From Macrotis lagotis (taxonomy: Eukaryota; Chordata; Mammalia; Peramelemorphia; Peramelidae): 64,000 nt of DNA. A program made the position numbers and the translations under genes. The stretch's first letter is position 1. The number at the start of each line of letters is the position of its first letter. The notes under the pieces are model-generated. The model ran no database searches. It saw only the letters and a program-made list of their open reading frames with translations, and was not told where the DNA came from. This document shows positions 1 to 12,600 of the stretch, piece by piece. The DNA is taken from contig NC_133665.1 in NCBI RefSeq assembly GCF_037893015.1, positions 108,187,471 through 108,251,470 of the forward strand. The letters run 5' to 3'.

Positions 1-1139
1 TCACTTGAGGACCATACAAAATTATCACCTTAAAAATAAGCCTGCTATATTTGGTCAAATATTTAAAAGTAATTCCTCACTAGAAAGCTCCTAGATTTAT
101 TGAATTTCCAATCCTGCCTGCAGTTGCCATTGCAATTCCAGACCAAATGATTTAATTCCCTGCCCCTGCTCTAGATGAAGACTCCCGGGAAGAGAAATTC
201 ACTATCACTCATTCCATTCTGGTCCATATCAAAAATGTTTTTCCTTACATTAGGCCAAAATCTGCCTAACTGTAGCTCTCACTCATTACACTTAGATTTG
301 ACCCTCTTTGGAAAATCAAAACAAGTCTCATTCCCCCTTCATATGTCAGCCCTGAAAAATACTTGAAGACACCCACTGCATACCTGTTGAGTCCTTTTCT
401 TCTCAAGGCTGAGTATTCCCATGTGAATGGGTAGATATCTTGTTTGTTCTGGATGCTTTCTAATATTAATATCCAACCTAACAAGTGGGATTGGATTACC
501 ATGTTCTTTAAAGTTTCACAATCCTTTCTCCATCTCATGATAAAAAAAGTTCTAGTGTTGATCTGACATGTAGAGGGATGGAAAAGGAGTAATTAGAAAC
601 ATTTTCCTTAGGTACAAATTAACCATAGCCATAAAAAGTTAAGATAATCCTGAAGCTAAAATAGAATTAGTAATGGGCACATACTCTTTTGCTTTGGGGG
701 ACAGAATAATCTTGCTCTGAGGAATTCATTGTAATTTGGGGCATGTAATGTTAGCTCCAGCTAGCACAGGGCCTGTGGTATAGCCCCCTCTGGGAAATGA
801 ACTTTGCTGTTTGGCAGGTTAAAGTAGGGCTAGAGCAGAGAAATGACCTGTCAGCTAGACTTCCATTATCAGCTTCCCTTAATAAGCGTTAGCCTCATCT
901 CAGACTGCACACCCTAAACCTTGTAATAGTAGATAATGTTCTATAAATGGTGACAAGGAAGAACGGTTCGAATGAGCCTCATGTTAATAAGGTCAGACGT
1001 TTCCAGAGCTGCACAGCTGCTCAGGGTTATATCAAAGCTGGTTAGAAGAATGGGAATAGTGTTAATATTAGGTAGGGGAGAGCTTCTTTTTTAAATAAGG
1101 GAAGTTTGAACTCATTTGGGGAAAAAAAAATCTTGAATT
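1..1139. other. Flank without a recognised feature
   Basis: AT-rich sequence with only short ORFs and no repeat I can name. Confidence 0.5.
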
Positions 1140-1275
1140 TGAATTGGGAAGCCCTATATCCCAGACTCTACTTCTTTCTAGAGTGACACTGGGTCAGTTC
1201 TTTCTTCTCCCTTGGCCTCAGTTTCATTTTTTATAAGGTGAGAGGCTTAAACTAGATGAACTCTAGATCCGAGTC
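1140..1275 (+). mobile_element. MIR-type SINE fragment
   Basis: GAGTGACACTGGGTCAGTTC and CTTGGCCTCAGTTTCATTTT, then GAGAGGCTTAAACTAGATGA. Confidence 0.6.
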
Positions 1276-2302
1276 CCTTAAGTCTTGGTTATGGCAGTTT
1301 GTAAGAAATAAGTCCCTGTGCTTTGTAAGAGAAAAAACGGGAGCTGAGAAAACTATATTGAGTATTTATACAAATCGTATAGCAATTAAAGCTCTTCCCT
1401 CTGAAATACAGATGCAACTTTTACTGTCTCTTGTGTTGCTTTCCAATCCACTCAAGGTGTGCTGAGGAAAAGCATTATTGATAATTACCTAGCCCTCACC
1501 ACTATCTCTCCCACTTCCTGATCCCTGGTGTATATTGGAGCTTATTAAAGACTAAGAAGCAAGGCTTAGTTTCTGTTCTTTCCCATTAAAGATAGAAAAG
1601 TCTCTCCAAAAGAACTGAAAAAAAAGCTGAAATCAAGCTCTGCCTCTCCTGTACTGAGTGAAGTCCTTTAATATCCAGTCTGGACTTAATGTCAGAAAGT
1701 GACAGAAAAGAGAACAGTCACCTGTGTGAATCCAACTGATAGAGGCCTTGAGGAGGGCACAGGAGCCTTCCAGTTAGGAGGAGCTGAGTGGCAAAGCAGG
1801 CATCTTAGGCAAGGAGTGAGCTCCCAGAGGGAGGAGAATTTAGCTCTTCTCTCCGTTATCAGCTGGCTGTGATAACTTAGATCTAAGAGATAAACTTGAT
1901 ATTCTTTATTAATCTAGTCTTTGGCATCTAATGGATGGAGCTGAAGAACTGGGGTGGGGGAAGGTCCCTCTGGAATACCATCAGAGTGCCCTCTAAGTGG
2001 GTTCAGGACAGATCAAAGGGAATCTTTTGAGGTTTAACTTTCCAGGGTCTGTAGGATACATCAAAGTAGAGAAATCACCTTAAGGAGAGGAGGAATAAAT
2101 GTTTGTATTGCTAAAAAGAATGCTATTTTTTTTTTCTTCTCTTTACTTCATCCTTTCTCAAGTAGAAAAGGGAGAAAAGTATCTTCATATATTAGTTCCA
2201 TTGAGAATGGAAGAGATTTTGAATTTCATTCTTTGGAGTTTTTCTTTTCATGGCTGAGACCCTCTCGGTCAGACCACAAAATGTTTTGGGTGTCCACTTT
2301 AA
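1276..2302. other. Flank without a recognised feature
   Basis: No gene or clear repeat seen. Confidence 0.5.
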
Positions 2303-2518
2303 GCAGCAAGGTGAATAGAGCAGTGGACCTGGAATCAGGAAGACTTGAATTCAAATCCATGCTCAGACTTTGGTCAAGTCACATAACTGCTGCCTGCCTC
2401 AGTTTACCTATCTATAAAATGGGTTTAATAATAGCATCTGACTCCAAGGGTTTATGAGGACAAAATGAGATAATATCTGTAGTGTTTTATAAATCCTAAA
2501 ATGTTCTCTATAAGGCTA
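2303..2518 (+). mobile_element. MIR/MAR-type SINE
   Basis: GCAAGGTGAATAGAGCAGTG, TTCAAATCCATGCTCAGACT and CTCAGTTTACCTATCTATAA. The (CTA)n tract grows from its 3' end. Confidence 0.8.
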
Positions 2519-2519
2519 T

Positions 2520-2520
2520 T

Positions 2521-2585
<65 letters not shown>
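2520..2585. repeat. (CTA)n microsatellite, about 22 units
   Basis: Pure TAC/CTA run attached to the 3' end of a SINE; it makes a poly-threonine ORF that is not a gene. Confidence 0.98.
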
Positions 2586-2639
2586 AGTTCTCTCTACCAC
2601 TATCACTACCACCACCATTCCCACTGCATCCAGGGCTGT

Positions 2640-2810
2640 CTTCAGTTATCCTGAACCATTTCTGGCTACTGAACCCAGATGACTCTGGAAGAGACTTAGC
2701 ACAGACCCACCCTCATTAAAATTCATTTCACTTGCCTGTCATGTCATCACCTTCCTGATGTCATAGTCCTCTTCATGAATGAAAGACAAAAAACAACAAC
2801 TTATTCTTAC
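2640..2810 (-). mobile_element. Marsupial SINE, TTTGTCCTTCATTC type
   Basis: Minus-strand copy: CCTGTCATGTCATCACCTTC, then ATGTCATAGTCCTCTTCATG and AATGAAAGACAAAAAACAAC. It follows a (CTA)n tract. Confidence 0.75.
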
Positions 2811-3200
2811 TACTGCTATTGCCACTGCTATTATTACTTCTACTATTTTCAAGGTACCTGTCTGTGACTTCTAGCCTGCCAAACTCTGAAGATGGCAGTG
2901 AAGCTTAATATATTGGGTCTAGGAAGAGACAGCAGCCAGAGTACCATATTGACTGATGAATCCTTGGAACTGAATATTCCACAACTCTAGAATGCAAGCC
3001 AACCAATGGGCATATAGAAATGAAAGACAGCTGTCCCAAACCTTATCATGATAAGTTCATCTTCCTTTAAATCTTTTCTCAATGCTTTCATCTTGGAATC
3101 TGTGATTTCAGCAGGAAAAGGGAATTCTGGGTATTCTTGATGATAAATTACAGTTTTCAGAGTTGCCTGGTGCCATGAGAGGTTAAAAGGCTATTATGTC

Positions 3201-3828
3201 CTAGCACCTCTTTTTGTAATGGCAAAGAATTGGACATTGAGGGGATGCCCATCAGTTGGGAATGGCTGAATAAATTGTTGTATATATTTTTATGATGGAA
3301 CACTATTGTTCTATAAGAAATTATGAGGGGTGGGATTTCAGAAAAGCTGGAAAGGCTTACATGAAGTGATATGGAGTGAAATGAGCAGAACCAGAAGAAC
3401 ACTGTATATACCAACAACAACATGGGGTGATGATCAACCATGATGGACTTGTTCATTTCAGTAATACAATAATGAAAGACAATTTTAAAATAATTGTGAT
3501 ATCCAGAGAAGAAATGTGGAGTTAAATGAAGATCAAAGCTTTTTATCTTCAGTTTTTCAAAGTAGTCATGTATTTATGTCATTTTTTCTCTCTCTAATGT
3601 TTCTTTTCTTCCATTTGGATTTGATTCTTCTCTCACAACATGATCAATATGTACCTATTGCTTAGCAGAGAGATAAATATAGAGCTTATATCAGATTGTT
3701 TTTTGTCAGGGGGTGGGGGAGGAAAGGAGGGAGGGAGAGAAATGTAAAACTCAAAACCTTTCCAAAAAAAAAGATTGGTAAAAACTAGTGTTACATGTAA
3801 TTAGAAAAACAAATAAATAAAATATTTT
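3201..3828 (+). mobile_element. 5'-truncated L1, ORF2 C-terminus plus 3' UTR
   Basis: From 3201 to about 3470 the + strand can be read as the degenerate end of L1 ORF2 (a NW-LRGCPS stretch, then a TLLFYKK and EMSRTRRT-like stretch). A G-rich 3' UTR and an A-rich tail (3780-3828) follow. It is flanked by a 16-bp target-site duplication: AAAAGGCTATTATGTC at 3185-3200 and AAAAGACTATTATGTC at 3829-3844, one mismatch. This fixes both insertion ends and shows target-primed reverse transcription. Confidence 0.85.
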
Positions 3829-3913
3829 AAAAGACTATTATGTCACATGGTCATGTATCTAGTATATATCAGAAACATGTCTAAGACCCAGGTCCTTCTA
3901 ATGTTGAGACAAA

Positions 3914-4107
3914 AGTGATTTGTTCACTTAGGTATGTGTGGAGACCAGGATTAAAACCCAGATATTCTAAATTCAATGACTTTTTTTTCTTTGCTTCCCT
4001 ATTTTTACAATCAGAAATTTAATTTCTCCTCCCTAATTATATAATTAGAGCTCAATTTCATAAGATCATAGGATTTGGAATTGAAAGGGACTTTTGAGAT
4101 TATTTAG
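3914..4107 (+). repeat. Local duplication, copy 1
   Basis: Shares about 200 bp with 7106-7307, roughly 90% identical by eye, including the non-repeat-looking stretch CTCCCTAATTATATAATTAG. The copies lie 3.2 kb apart in direct orientation. Confidence 0.8.
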
Positions 4108-4375
4108 TTACCCACTATACCATGCTGCCTTCTCAGGATTAAAATAATAGTAACAAATATTTGCAAAGTATCTTAGATATGCCATTTCATTTGCACCTCA
4201 CAACAACTCTGCATTAATAGGAGTATAATTATAATAATAATAATTATTATTATTATTCTACTTTTAAAAATGAGGAAACTGAGTCACAAATAGGTTAAGT
4301 GATTTGTAACTATCAACTGTCAGAGGTAGAAATTGAACTTAAATCTAAGGAGAGCACTCTATCCATTAGACCACA
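4040..4375 (-). mobile_element. MIR-type SINE pieces
   Basis: AAGATCATAGGATTTGGAAT (MIR-related), then a minus-strand piece with AAAATGAGGAAACTGAGTCA and ACTCTATCCATTAGACCACA. Also (ATA/TAT)n at 4230-4258. Confidence 0.6.
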
Positions 4376-5649
4376 CTGTCTATTTGACTTCAGCTCTCTT
4401 ATTTGTCACATTTCTGCTGCCTCTGTCTTATGAAATGCCAGATATTTTTCTGGAGATGTTAAGAGCAATCAGAGCAGCAGAGGATATGTTTGGAATTCCA
4501 GGAACTGCTGCTTCAAGGATGTACCTGTAGACAATGGCATGCAAGGGTTGGTTGTCACTTGTGAGGTGGTTAACCAGCATCATGGTTGTGCTTTCTGATG
4601 CAGACAATTAATAGTGAGACTATGAATTGTTATTCTGCCACAGCAGAGTCTAGTTTGGGAGCAACTTAGAGTATAAAATACACAGAGAAAAAGGGAATCA
4701 GTTTTCTCCCTCCAAGGGTAAGTCTAGTGCTTGGGATGTATGGATCTCCCCCACAATCGTGTCTACATTTCTCCAAAGAACTCTGCTGCTGATCAGACTC
4801 TGAGCTAAAGGATTGGTTTCTGTGGTCTCTATGTAAAGGACAGCCAGGTGTTGAGGTCACCAAAATCTCTGAACAGAAGAACACAGGGTGCTACAAAGAA
4901 ACCATAGGCCCTGATATGAAAGAATAAGTGATCATTTAAAAGACTGAGGACTAGGCAAAAAGATGGGGGACAGAGGAAGAGAAGGAAAGCATCTTTTTGT
5001 ATAGTCATTGAGCCAACTCCTGCATCATGATTCTTAGCTCTCTTTATACCTTTCTGCCTTGTTTATCTCTGAAACTTCTTTTTCCTTCTAGCTTTTTAAA
5101 GTAGGTTCAGGTGAAAGCTTAGTCCTTGACACTCTGTTATTTTCTTTATATGCTCACTTTCTCAGAGAACTCACAGTTTTGATTATCTTGTATGTATATT
5201 TCACGCATTTCTATTTCTCATCTGAGATTCGGTTCCATATTTTTATCTGTTTCTTAGACATCCACTGAAATATTGACTGACCCATGACCAAAATACTCCT
5301 CAAAAGTCTCATCATGAAATAGAAGTGATATGGGGTTCTAGAAGGTACTGACTAGCTCTGACAAGTCTTAACAAATTAAAAAGACTTTCAGAATGAGCCC
5401 AGTGATGGATTATGTTTTGGTCTCTGGAAGTTAAGCTTTGCTAAATTCTGAGAGATCCATTCACTAGGAGACTGAACTTAAATTCTATTTTTTAAAGATA
5501 CCAAGAAATGTATTAAGTTATGTATAGACCCATGGAGGAGTTGTGCTCTGCTTGTGGAGAGAGAGAGTACACACATCAATAAAAATAGCATCTCTTGAAA
5601 AGCTGAAGTAAAGTTCCTATTGCCATTTCATACTCAACATATTCACAAA
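4376..5649. other. Flank without a recognised feature
   Basis: Nothing supportable; a short GAGA run at 5560. Confidence 0.5.
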
Positions 5650-5965
5650 CCAAATTTGTCATCTTTCTCCAACTGCTCTTGCTCTTTCGATGGTATCACC
5701 ATTATTCTTGTCACCTGGACTTGGAATCTTTGATTCCATAATAATCTTTGACTCATCCCTTCAATACCTATATGCAGTGAGTCACCAAGGTGTCAACTCA
5801 GTCATCAAAATGTCTCATAATCATTCTTTCCTCTGCTACTACCTAATACTAAGCCCAAACCCCCTAGTTTCCCTCAGGATTCATCACAGTACTACTTTCC
5901 TCAGCAAATATTTTCGAATGACCCTAACTACATATAACTTGCCCTCAAATCACAATACATCTATT

Positions 5966-5998
<33 letters not shown>

Positions 5999-6150
5999 CA
6001 CACACACACACACATATACATACATATATATAGGTAGAAAATAAGCTCCTTGGGGGCAGGAGCTTTTCCACTTTTGTCTTTGTAATTTCCAGGACCTAGC
6101 AGGACCTGGTTCAAGTTAAGTTGTTAATAAATGCTTGTTGATTGATGACA
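5650..6150 (+). mobile_element. L2 LINE 3' end
   Basis: L2-like + strand sequence ending AAGCTCCTTGGGGGCAGGAG, TTTGTCTTTGTAATTTCC and TAATAAATGCTTGTTGATTG, the typical L2 3' terminus. A TG/TA/CA microsatellite lies inside. Confidence 0.7.
5967..6032. repeat. Compound TG/TA/CA microsatellite
   Basis: (TG)n then (TA)n then (CA)n and (TA)n; inverted halves could fold back on each other. Confidence 0.95.
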
Positions 6151-6164
6151 TTTTGCTAGCTTAT

Positions 6165-6745
6165 TGAAACATGAGTCTCCTCATTTCTAGTCTCTTTCCC
6201 CTCCAATCTGCTTTGCATATTACTACTAATCTTTTTAAACAAAATCTATTTTCATTATGCTATTTCCTCTGCTCAGGAACTTGTAATGGTTCTTGATTTC
6301 TAATTCATCTAGTACAATCTTTCTCTTCAGCATTCATATATTCAGACCTTCCATAACCTGATTTAGATTTCAATTTACTCTTTCCCAACACAAACACTTC
6401 ATTCTAATCATTACTGGTCTTTTTTTTAACTGTCCCATCTCCCTTCTAACACATGCATCCTCATTCTTGTTTCCATGTCTTGCTGATTTGATGCCCCTCA
6501 GTTAAAATGCATTATTTCTTCCTCTCTACCTAGTCAAATCTTATTCACCTTTCAAAGACTTCTCTAGTTGATTTCTCATTGAGTTCTCCTTTGTCTGAAC
6601 TCTATTGCTTAAGAATATGAGTTTAGTATTTAATTCTAAATTATGGACTATTCCCTAAATTATGGACAGTTCATGTCTATATTCCCCCCCCCCACAATAA
6701 GATTGCAAACTCTTTGAGGGTAAGTACTATGTCTTATATGGTTGA
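6165..6745 (+). mobile_element. L2 LINE 3' region
   Basis: A second + strand L2 with the block order CTGCTCAGGAACTTGTAATG, CCTTCCATAACCTGATTTAG, CTAGTCAAATCTTATTCACC and GCAAACTCTTTGAGGGTAAG. Confidence 0.7.
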
Positions 6746-6912
6746 AAGGCAGTGTGGTAAAATGGAAAGAATGGTAGATTTGTTAGCATATTCTTGAGTT
6801 CCAGTTCCCAATCTAATCTCAAACAACTTTATTCATATTTAGTTTCATCATCTGTAAAATGGAGATAATATTTGTAGCAGTATTATTATGATGTGGATAA
6901 GATTTAAATCTT
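6745..6912 (+). mobile_element. MIR-type SINE
   Basis: AGGCAGTGTGGTAAAATGGA, CTGTAAAATGGAGATAATAT and GATGTGGATAAGATTTAAAT. (ATT)n follows to 6955. Confidence 0.65.
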
Positions 6913-7029
6913 AAATAGCTACTAAAATCATTGATTATTATTATTATTATTATTTTAGTAGTTCAGGGCAATGTTGAGTATAGGGAAATAAAATCATAGG
7001 CATTATATAGGGAAATAAAATCATAAGCA

Positions 7030-7440
7030 TTAACACTGGGTGGGATCTTAGAGATAATAATTTCTATCTCCATGATTTTACAGATGAGAAAACTGAGGCC
7101 CAGAGAGTGATTTGTTCTCTTAGGTATGTGCGGAGACCAGGATTCAAATCCAGATATTCTAAATTCAATGAATTTTTTTCTCTGCTTCCCTATATTTCCC
7201 AATCCCTTACAATCTGAAATTTAATTTCTCCTCCCTAATTATATAATTAGAGCTCAATTTCATAAGATCATAAGATTTAGAATTGAAAGGGACCTTTGAG
7301 ATTATTTTGTTCAACTTTCTCATTTCCACTTCAGGAAAGGTGGTTAAGTGATTTGCCAGAGTTATACAGGTTGTATGTAGAAGAACATGGCTTTGAACCC
7401 AGGTATTCTGACTTCAAATCTAGCAATCTTTTCATTTTCT
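7030..7440 (-). mobile_element. MIR-type SINE pieces around a local duplication
   Basis: ATGAGAAAACTGAGGCCCAG at the left and GTTAAGTGATTTGCCAGAGT with GGCTTTGAACCCAGGTATTC at the right. 7106-7307 between them duplicates 3914-4107. Confidence 0.6.
7106..7307 (+). repeat. Local duplication, copy 2
   Basis: Partner of 3914-4107, with a small extra segment around 7195-7210. Similarity stops sharply at both ends. Confidence 0.8.
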
Positions 7441-7761
7441 CACATTTCTTTAGATTAAAAATTTTTTGACCTGTCAAAATACAAATTTTCTTGGGGAGGG
7501 TAATGACACAAACAGTTACTAGTTATGCCTTTATTTCACTAATTTTTTGAGTTGTTCCTAAGGTTAGGGTTTTCTAGAGGCTAAGGAAGAGAGTAAGGTA
7601 GAAGCTGGAAGATACAGAATGGGAAGGCTACCATGCCAAAAATAAGACTTTTCTTACTTCACAATTTTACTGAGATGCTAGTTGACCATATAGTATACTT
7701 GAATTCAATAATATTTGTTGTTTGATTGATAGACATAAGAAACAATATGGATAACAAATTC

Positions 7762-7772
7762 ATATATATATG

Positions 7773-7851
<79 letters not shown>
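7762..7851. repeat. Compound (AC)n(AT)n microsatellite
   Basis: About 20 AC units followed by about 17 AT units. Confidence 0.98.
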
Positions 7852-7856
<5 letters not shown>

Positions 7857-7859
7857 ATT

Positions 7860-9984
7860 TGATCAATTCAAAAATGAATTTGTCTAGTACCATAGACAGT
7901 TTCTATAGGCCATAATGTGCTAGCTATTTGGTCTCCAAAAGAACTGGTTCAAGGAGGGGGATTTTGCTCTAAACTCTTGTTGCATGTCTTGCCAGGCTTC
8001 TAATGCACACACATTTACTGCACCACCTAGAGTTAGGAAAAGATTTCTCTAAAAATAACTGCTGTGGAATATTTAATTTGATACTAGCTCTGTGACTAAT
8101 ACTTGAAAAAAAGAGTCTGTGTGACGAGAGACAGCACAATAATGGGAAGAAATTCATGTTTGACCTTTATACCAGTACAGAATGAAAGAAATCGATTGCA
8201 TCATTTTCTTAGGACCTTGTGCCTATATATAAAATAATGATAAATATTATACTCTAACTAGATTCTGGATCTACTACAAAGTCTTACTATGATTCTTCTT
8301 CATTGTGATATGGAGGTGACCTTGAGGTCTTGATGGTCATGCAAATAGAGTGTAAGTTCTGTTGGATTCTACCATTTTGGACTTGCTATTACAGTGCTAA
8401 TGACATTGAATATATGACCCAAGGGCCAGATATTTTCAGTAGGTTGACCATTATATGATTTATTTTTTAAACTATATTTCCTATGAACCATGAAAAATTT
8501 AAGATGGAGGTCTCCTTTTCCCTTCCAGCAATGGTGGTGGAATAGTAGAAAAAAGATCAGAGAGATCTTTTAAACACAGCTTTTAAACCATTTTTAATAA
8601 TTGAATTAACTGGTATTACTCTAAACCTTTGCCCAGTGATCTTAAAATAGAGGACAATAAAGACAATAACATAGTGGAAGGACTCTGGCACATTCTGGGA
8701 AAGACCTGTAGGAGAACATTAGCAAGAATCTCATACAGGACAAAAAGTTATTAGCAGATTGTCTGTTGATTTAGCCTTGGTATTAGAATGAAACGAGAAA
8801 CTTGTAAGCTATCTGACTTTTAACAAAAAAAAGTAGGTTTGCTTTATGGAAAGGATTTTCAACCAGGATACAGAATTGATTCAATTGAATCCAAACCACC
8901 TCTACTTGTGACTTGGTATCATATTCAGTCACCAGGTGTATCAAACCTGAGGAATCCTCCACTTACTGTGTACTGAACTTTAATACTGTTGTCACAATGA
9001 CCAATAACATCCCCTAGTCAGAACTACCACAATACTGAGATTTATATTATGGATATAGGCTGTGGTCATTCGCTGTGGCAAACAAAACTGAACAGTCCAT
9101 TTTGCAGCAGCAAAGCATAACATTATGAAAACCACTTTTTGAATTCAATACTGGTGTTAATTTTTAAGGAATTGGGCTAGTGCTGAACTAAGCCACTGTT
9201 GCCAAGAAGAAAAACTCAGGCTTGCTAGGCCAGCTGGGTTGGAGGAAGCTAGAAACAATTCTAATATTCTAAGAATCTATGAGAAAAGGAGACATTCTGT
9301 TTAAAAGGAACAGATGAGCTGGGGAAAGCTCAAGATCCAGTCTCTAGAGTCCCTTATTGGCAATATGAAAAGAAGACAAAAGGGGATACATGTTAACTGC
9401 TGAATGGGATAGCTCCTATCCAAATCATTAGGAGAAATAAGGAGAAAATAGTAAGCATGTGTCAGAAAGTTACTAATGAATGTGTCATCATTTCTCATGC
9501 TATCGCTATGCAGTCTGCAGTGGTGAAAATGCCAATATTTCCAGCAGAGAAAGCTAGACTAGGATCAGTATAACCTTGCCCAGAATCTCTTCATTATTTA
9601 TGGACCACATATTTTAAATGCAGATCCATCATCTGTACTGCTAATTGGAGAGCAAAACAGTCTATGTTTCGGAGAGTTACACTTCTTCAGCAGTGACATA
9701 ATGATTACAGGGACTAATCCTCTCACTGTTAGGTCCCTGAATACCCTAATCAATGGCATAAGGTTTTAGTTTTAGATTTAGTTGGGGTTTTTTTTTAATG
9801 AAAGTACTTCTTTACAAAATCTTCTCATTTGAAATTAAATGTCACATTTCTCAAGGAGGGGAAATAGAAGGTAGTCCTTGACCCAGGTTCAGGACAAATC
9901 AATGCTTTGTATTCCTGACTATGAAATTTCTCCCTTCATCTTCAGCAGAAAGGTAAACAAGGCTCTGAGATGAAGGCAAAAGGA
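7860..9984. other. Long stretch with no recognised repeat or gene
   Basis: About 2.1 kb free of obvious SINE/LINE sequence. Short frames only; I tried both strands in parts and recognised no protein family. It could be unique flank or a very old element. Confidence 0.45.
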
Positions 9985-10420
9985 GATAAGAAATCCTGAA
10001 GTTGGAGGTTTGCATTCTAGTATTGACTATTACTATTTGTATACCTGGGGGCAAATCATTTAACATCTCTCAGTTTCCTCATATGTAAAATGAAGGATCT
10101 ATATTAACTAATCTCTCCTTTTTGTGATGCTGTAAATTTCTTGGAGATACAGATTTCTTCAACCACCAAGAGAATAGAATCTTAGTGGGAATGGAAAGGG
10201 GAAAAAGGGAGGCAGAGCTTATGCTACTCTCCATAATAGCTCTAATTTGTAGATCACTTATATATACAAATTGCATTCTTTAGCATCGCCTGGAGGTAAG
10301 TAATCCAAGTATTTTTTTTTCCATTTTATAGAAATGGAGGCTTCAAAAAGGAACACGACTTGTCTAACACAAGCAGCATTTAAACTCAGATTTCCTGGAT
10401 CCAGGTCCACATATAGTGAA
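9985..10420. mobile_element. MIR-type SINE pieces
   Basis: + strand piece 9985-10130 (CATTTAACATCTCTCAGTTT) and minus-strand piece 10235-10420 (TTTTATAGAAATGGAGGCTT, CATTTAAACTCAGATTTCCT). Confidence 0.55.
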
Positions 10421-11124
10421 AGGAGAACATGGGGATCTAAAAGAGAAAATTCATCTTGAAAAGTAACAACAATCTTGAGAAGATTGAAGATAAGGAAAGT
10501 TTCTGAAGTAGCCTTGGGAAAAGGGAGAAGAAGTAGGAAGTAATGTCACCAAATTAGAGGCTCTCTTGACTTCAAGAAACTTTTGGAAAATAGAAGCAAA
10601 GAAACAGAGGACAGGGAAGGTATAAAGGACAAATGGAAGCGATAAGAATGTTTAGCTTGATGAAAAGACTTAGGGAGAACATTTTGATTCCCATAGCAAC
10701 TAGAATAGGGCTGAGTACATAGTAGGTTCTCATTTTTATTAACTGATTCATTGTCTTTAAGTATTTAAAAGGCTATGATTTGGGAAAATGGTTGGGAGGG
10801 GTGGTTACTATAAGAAAAATTTTACTTAGAAAATTTTCTAACTCTTAAAGTTATGGGAAAGGTTGAATGGGATTTCATAAGAAATTTTGAGTTCCTCATC
10901 CTCATTCCTCATCTGTAGAGTATGAGTGAGATTAGATGACTTTTGGTGTCTCTTCCAACTCAAAGATCCTGTGATTCTTTGATCCTGTGACATTCCCAAT
11001 TATCTTTAGAATAAGGCCTGTGGATAACACTTAGAAGGGGGAAAGGTGCTCCATATACCATGATTGAAATCATTTGCTCTCATAGCTGACTCATAGGAGT
11101 ACCAATTTTAATAACTCCATGGAA

Positions 11125-11315
11125 CACCTAGAATGGGAGATAGTGTGTTACACTTGGAAGTCAAAGGACCTCAGTTCAAACCCCGTCTCTGATACTTATG
11201 TGTGATCTTAGGAAGGTTATGTAGCCCTCCTAGACCTCAGATTCCTCCTCTATAAAATTAGGTGTTTGTATTAGATGGTGTCTGAGGTCACTTCTAGCTT
11301 TAAATTTAGGATCTT
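11125..11315 (+). mobile_element. MIR-type SINE
   Basis: GGAAGTCAAAGGACCTCAGT, TCAAACCCCGTCTCTGATAC and TCTGAGGTCACTTCTAGCTT. A related tail lies at 10905-10985. Confidence 0.7.
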
Positions 11316-11394
11316 AAGTACGGAGAGAAAGTGAATACTTTCACTGTGGCAAGATCTGTAATGATATAAAGCTTGGTAACAAATTAACTGATGA

Positions 11395-11730
11395 GCATCA
11401 AACATCTTCTGTCACTCAGTCCTATGCCATTTACTCTGAGGGATACAGAAGAACAGATGGGTTTTGCTTTTAGGGAAATTACAGTATAGTCTGGGGGAGA
11501 TGAAACATACAGATATGCAGCAAAAGTGAACCATACAAGATGATATAAAGAGTTTATTGACTTTAAGGATGAGAGGAACTTGGAGAAAAGGGAGGTTCCC
11601 TTAAACTAGAGTAGTCAAGGAAGGCTTCCTGGAAGAAATGGGGCAAGAACTAAGCCTTGAGGGATAAGTGGAATGTGAAAAGGGAAGAAAAGGAAATAAA
11701 AGGAAGTCAGACAATATCAGACATTCCCAG
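11395..11730 (-). mobile_element. L2-type LINE fragment
   Basis: Pattern ACAGTATAGTCTGGGGGAGA, GTCAAGGAAGGCTTCCTGGA and TAAGCCTTGAGGGATAAGTG, typical of antisense old LINE (L2 or CR1 type). Confidence 0.5.
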
Positions 11731-12419
11731 ATTATGGGGGTGGAGGGTGGAGAAGAGGCCCCTGCTCACTTCCCAACATTCCAAGGGTAGGAAGAAGGAC
11801 AGCAAATGGAAATGAGGCATCGATTTTCTTTTCTTCCTACCTTAGAGAATAATGTGGCCTGGAATGTCTAAGTCCTAAACAGCAGGGGGTTGGAATATGC
11901 CTTTCTGCAAAATACAAAAATCTTCCCTGTGTGTCTAATGTCAGGGGATTGGTGATGGCTTTGTAAGTGGTTGTTTTTTTATGCATAAAAAGATTATCTC
12001 TGTCCTGATTTGCAATATCTGTGCTATTTTGGGTCTGATTTCCTCTTTTGAGCTTTTTTTGTATTGGAGTGATAATTTAACCATTTGGCTACACAGCAAC
12101 ACAATTAATATTAGAAATATAGCCCATAAAAACCTATTTCATGGCATTAGAACATTCTGATGCTAATTATTATCCAGGCTTTTTTAATTTCAATTCTTCC
12201 TCAGTGATTTAATGCAGGAATCCAAATGCATAGTTATTTCTCCCAGAGGATAAAAAAGAACAAAATAACTCTGAACTCTCTACCTACTTGCTTTCAGCCA
12301 TGGTAGATTTCAATTGAATCCCAGGAACCTCTTTTAAGGAGAAGTTGCCCCCCCCCATTTGAAATGTTGGAGATCATTTAGTGATGAGCAGGGATGAATT
12401 TCTGGGGTTTACTCTTCAG

Positions 12420-12600
12420 CTCTGGATTCGGTGTCAAAGGACCTGGATTCAAAACCTGCTTCTGTTCCATACTACATGATCAGCATAAGCCATTTACCTC
12501 CCAGGCTTCAGCTTCCTCATCTATGAAAAGAGAGTTTCAGAAATAGTCTTAGAGATTCCTCCCAACCCTGAGTTTCTCTGATTCTGTGATTCTGCTGTGT
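12420..12600 (+). mobile_element. MIR-type SINE
   Basis: TCAAAGGACCTGGATTCAAA, CTTCAGCTTCCTCATCTATG and TTCTCTGATTCTGTGATTCT. Confidence 0.7.
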
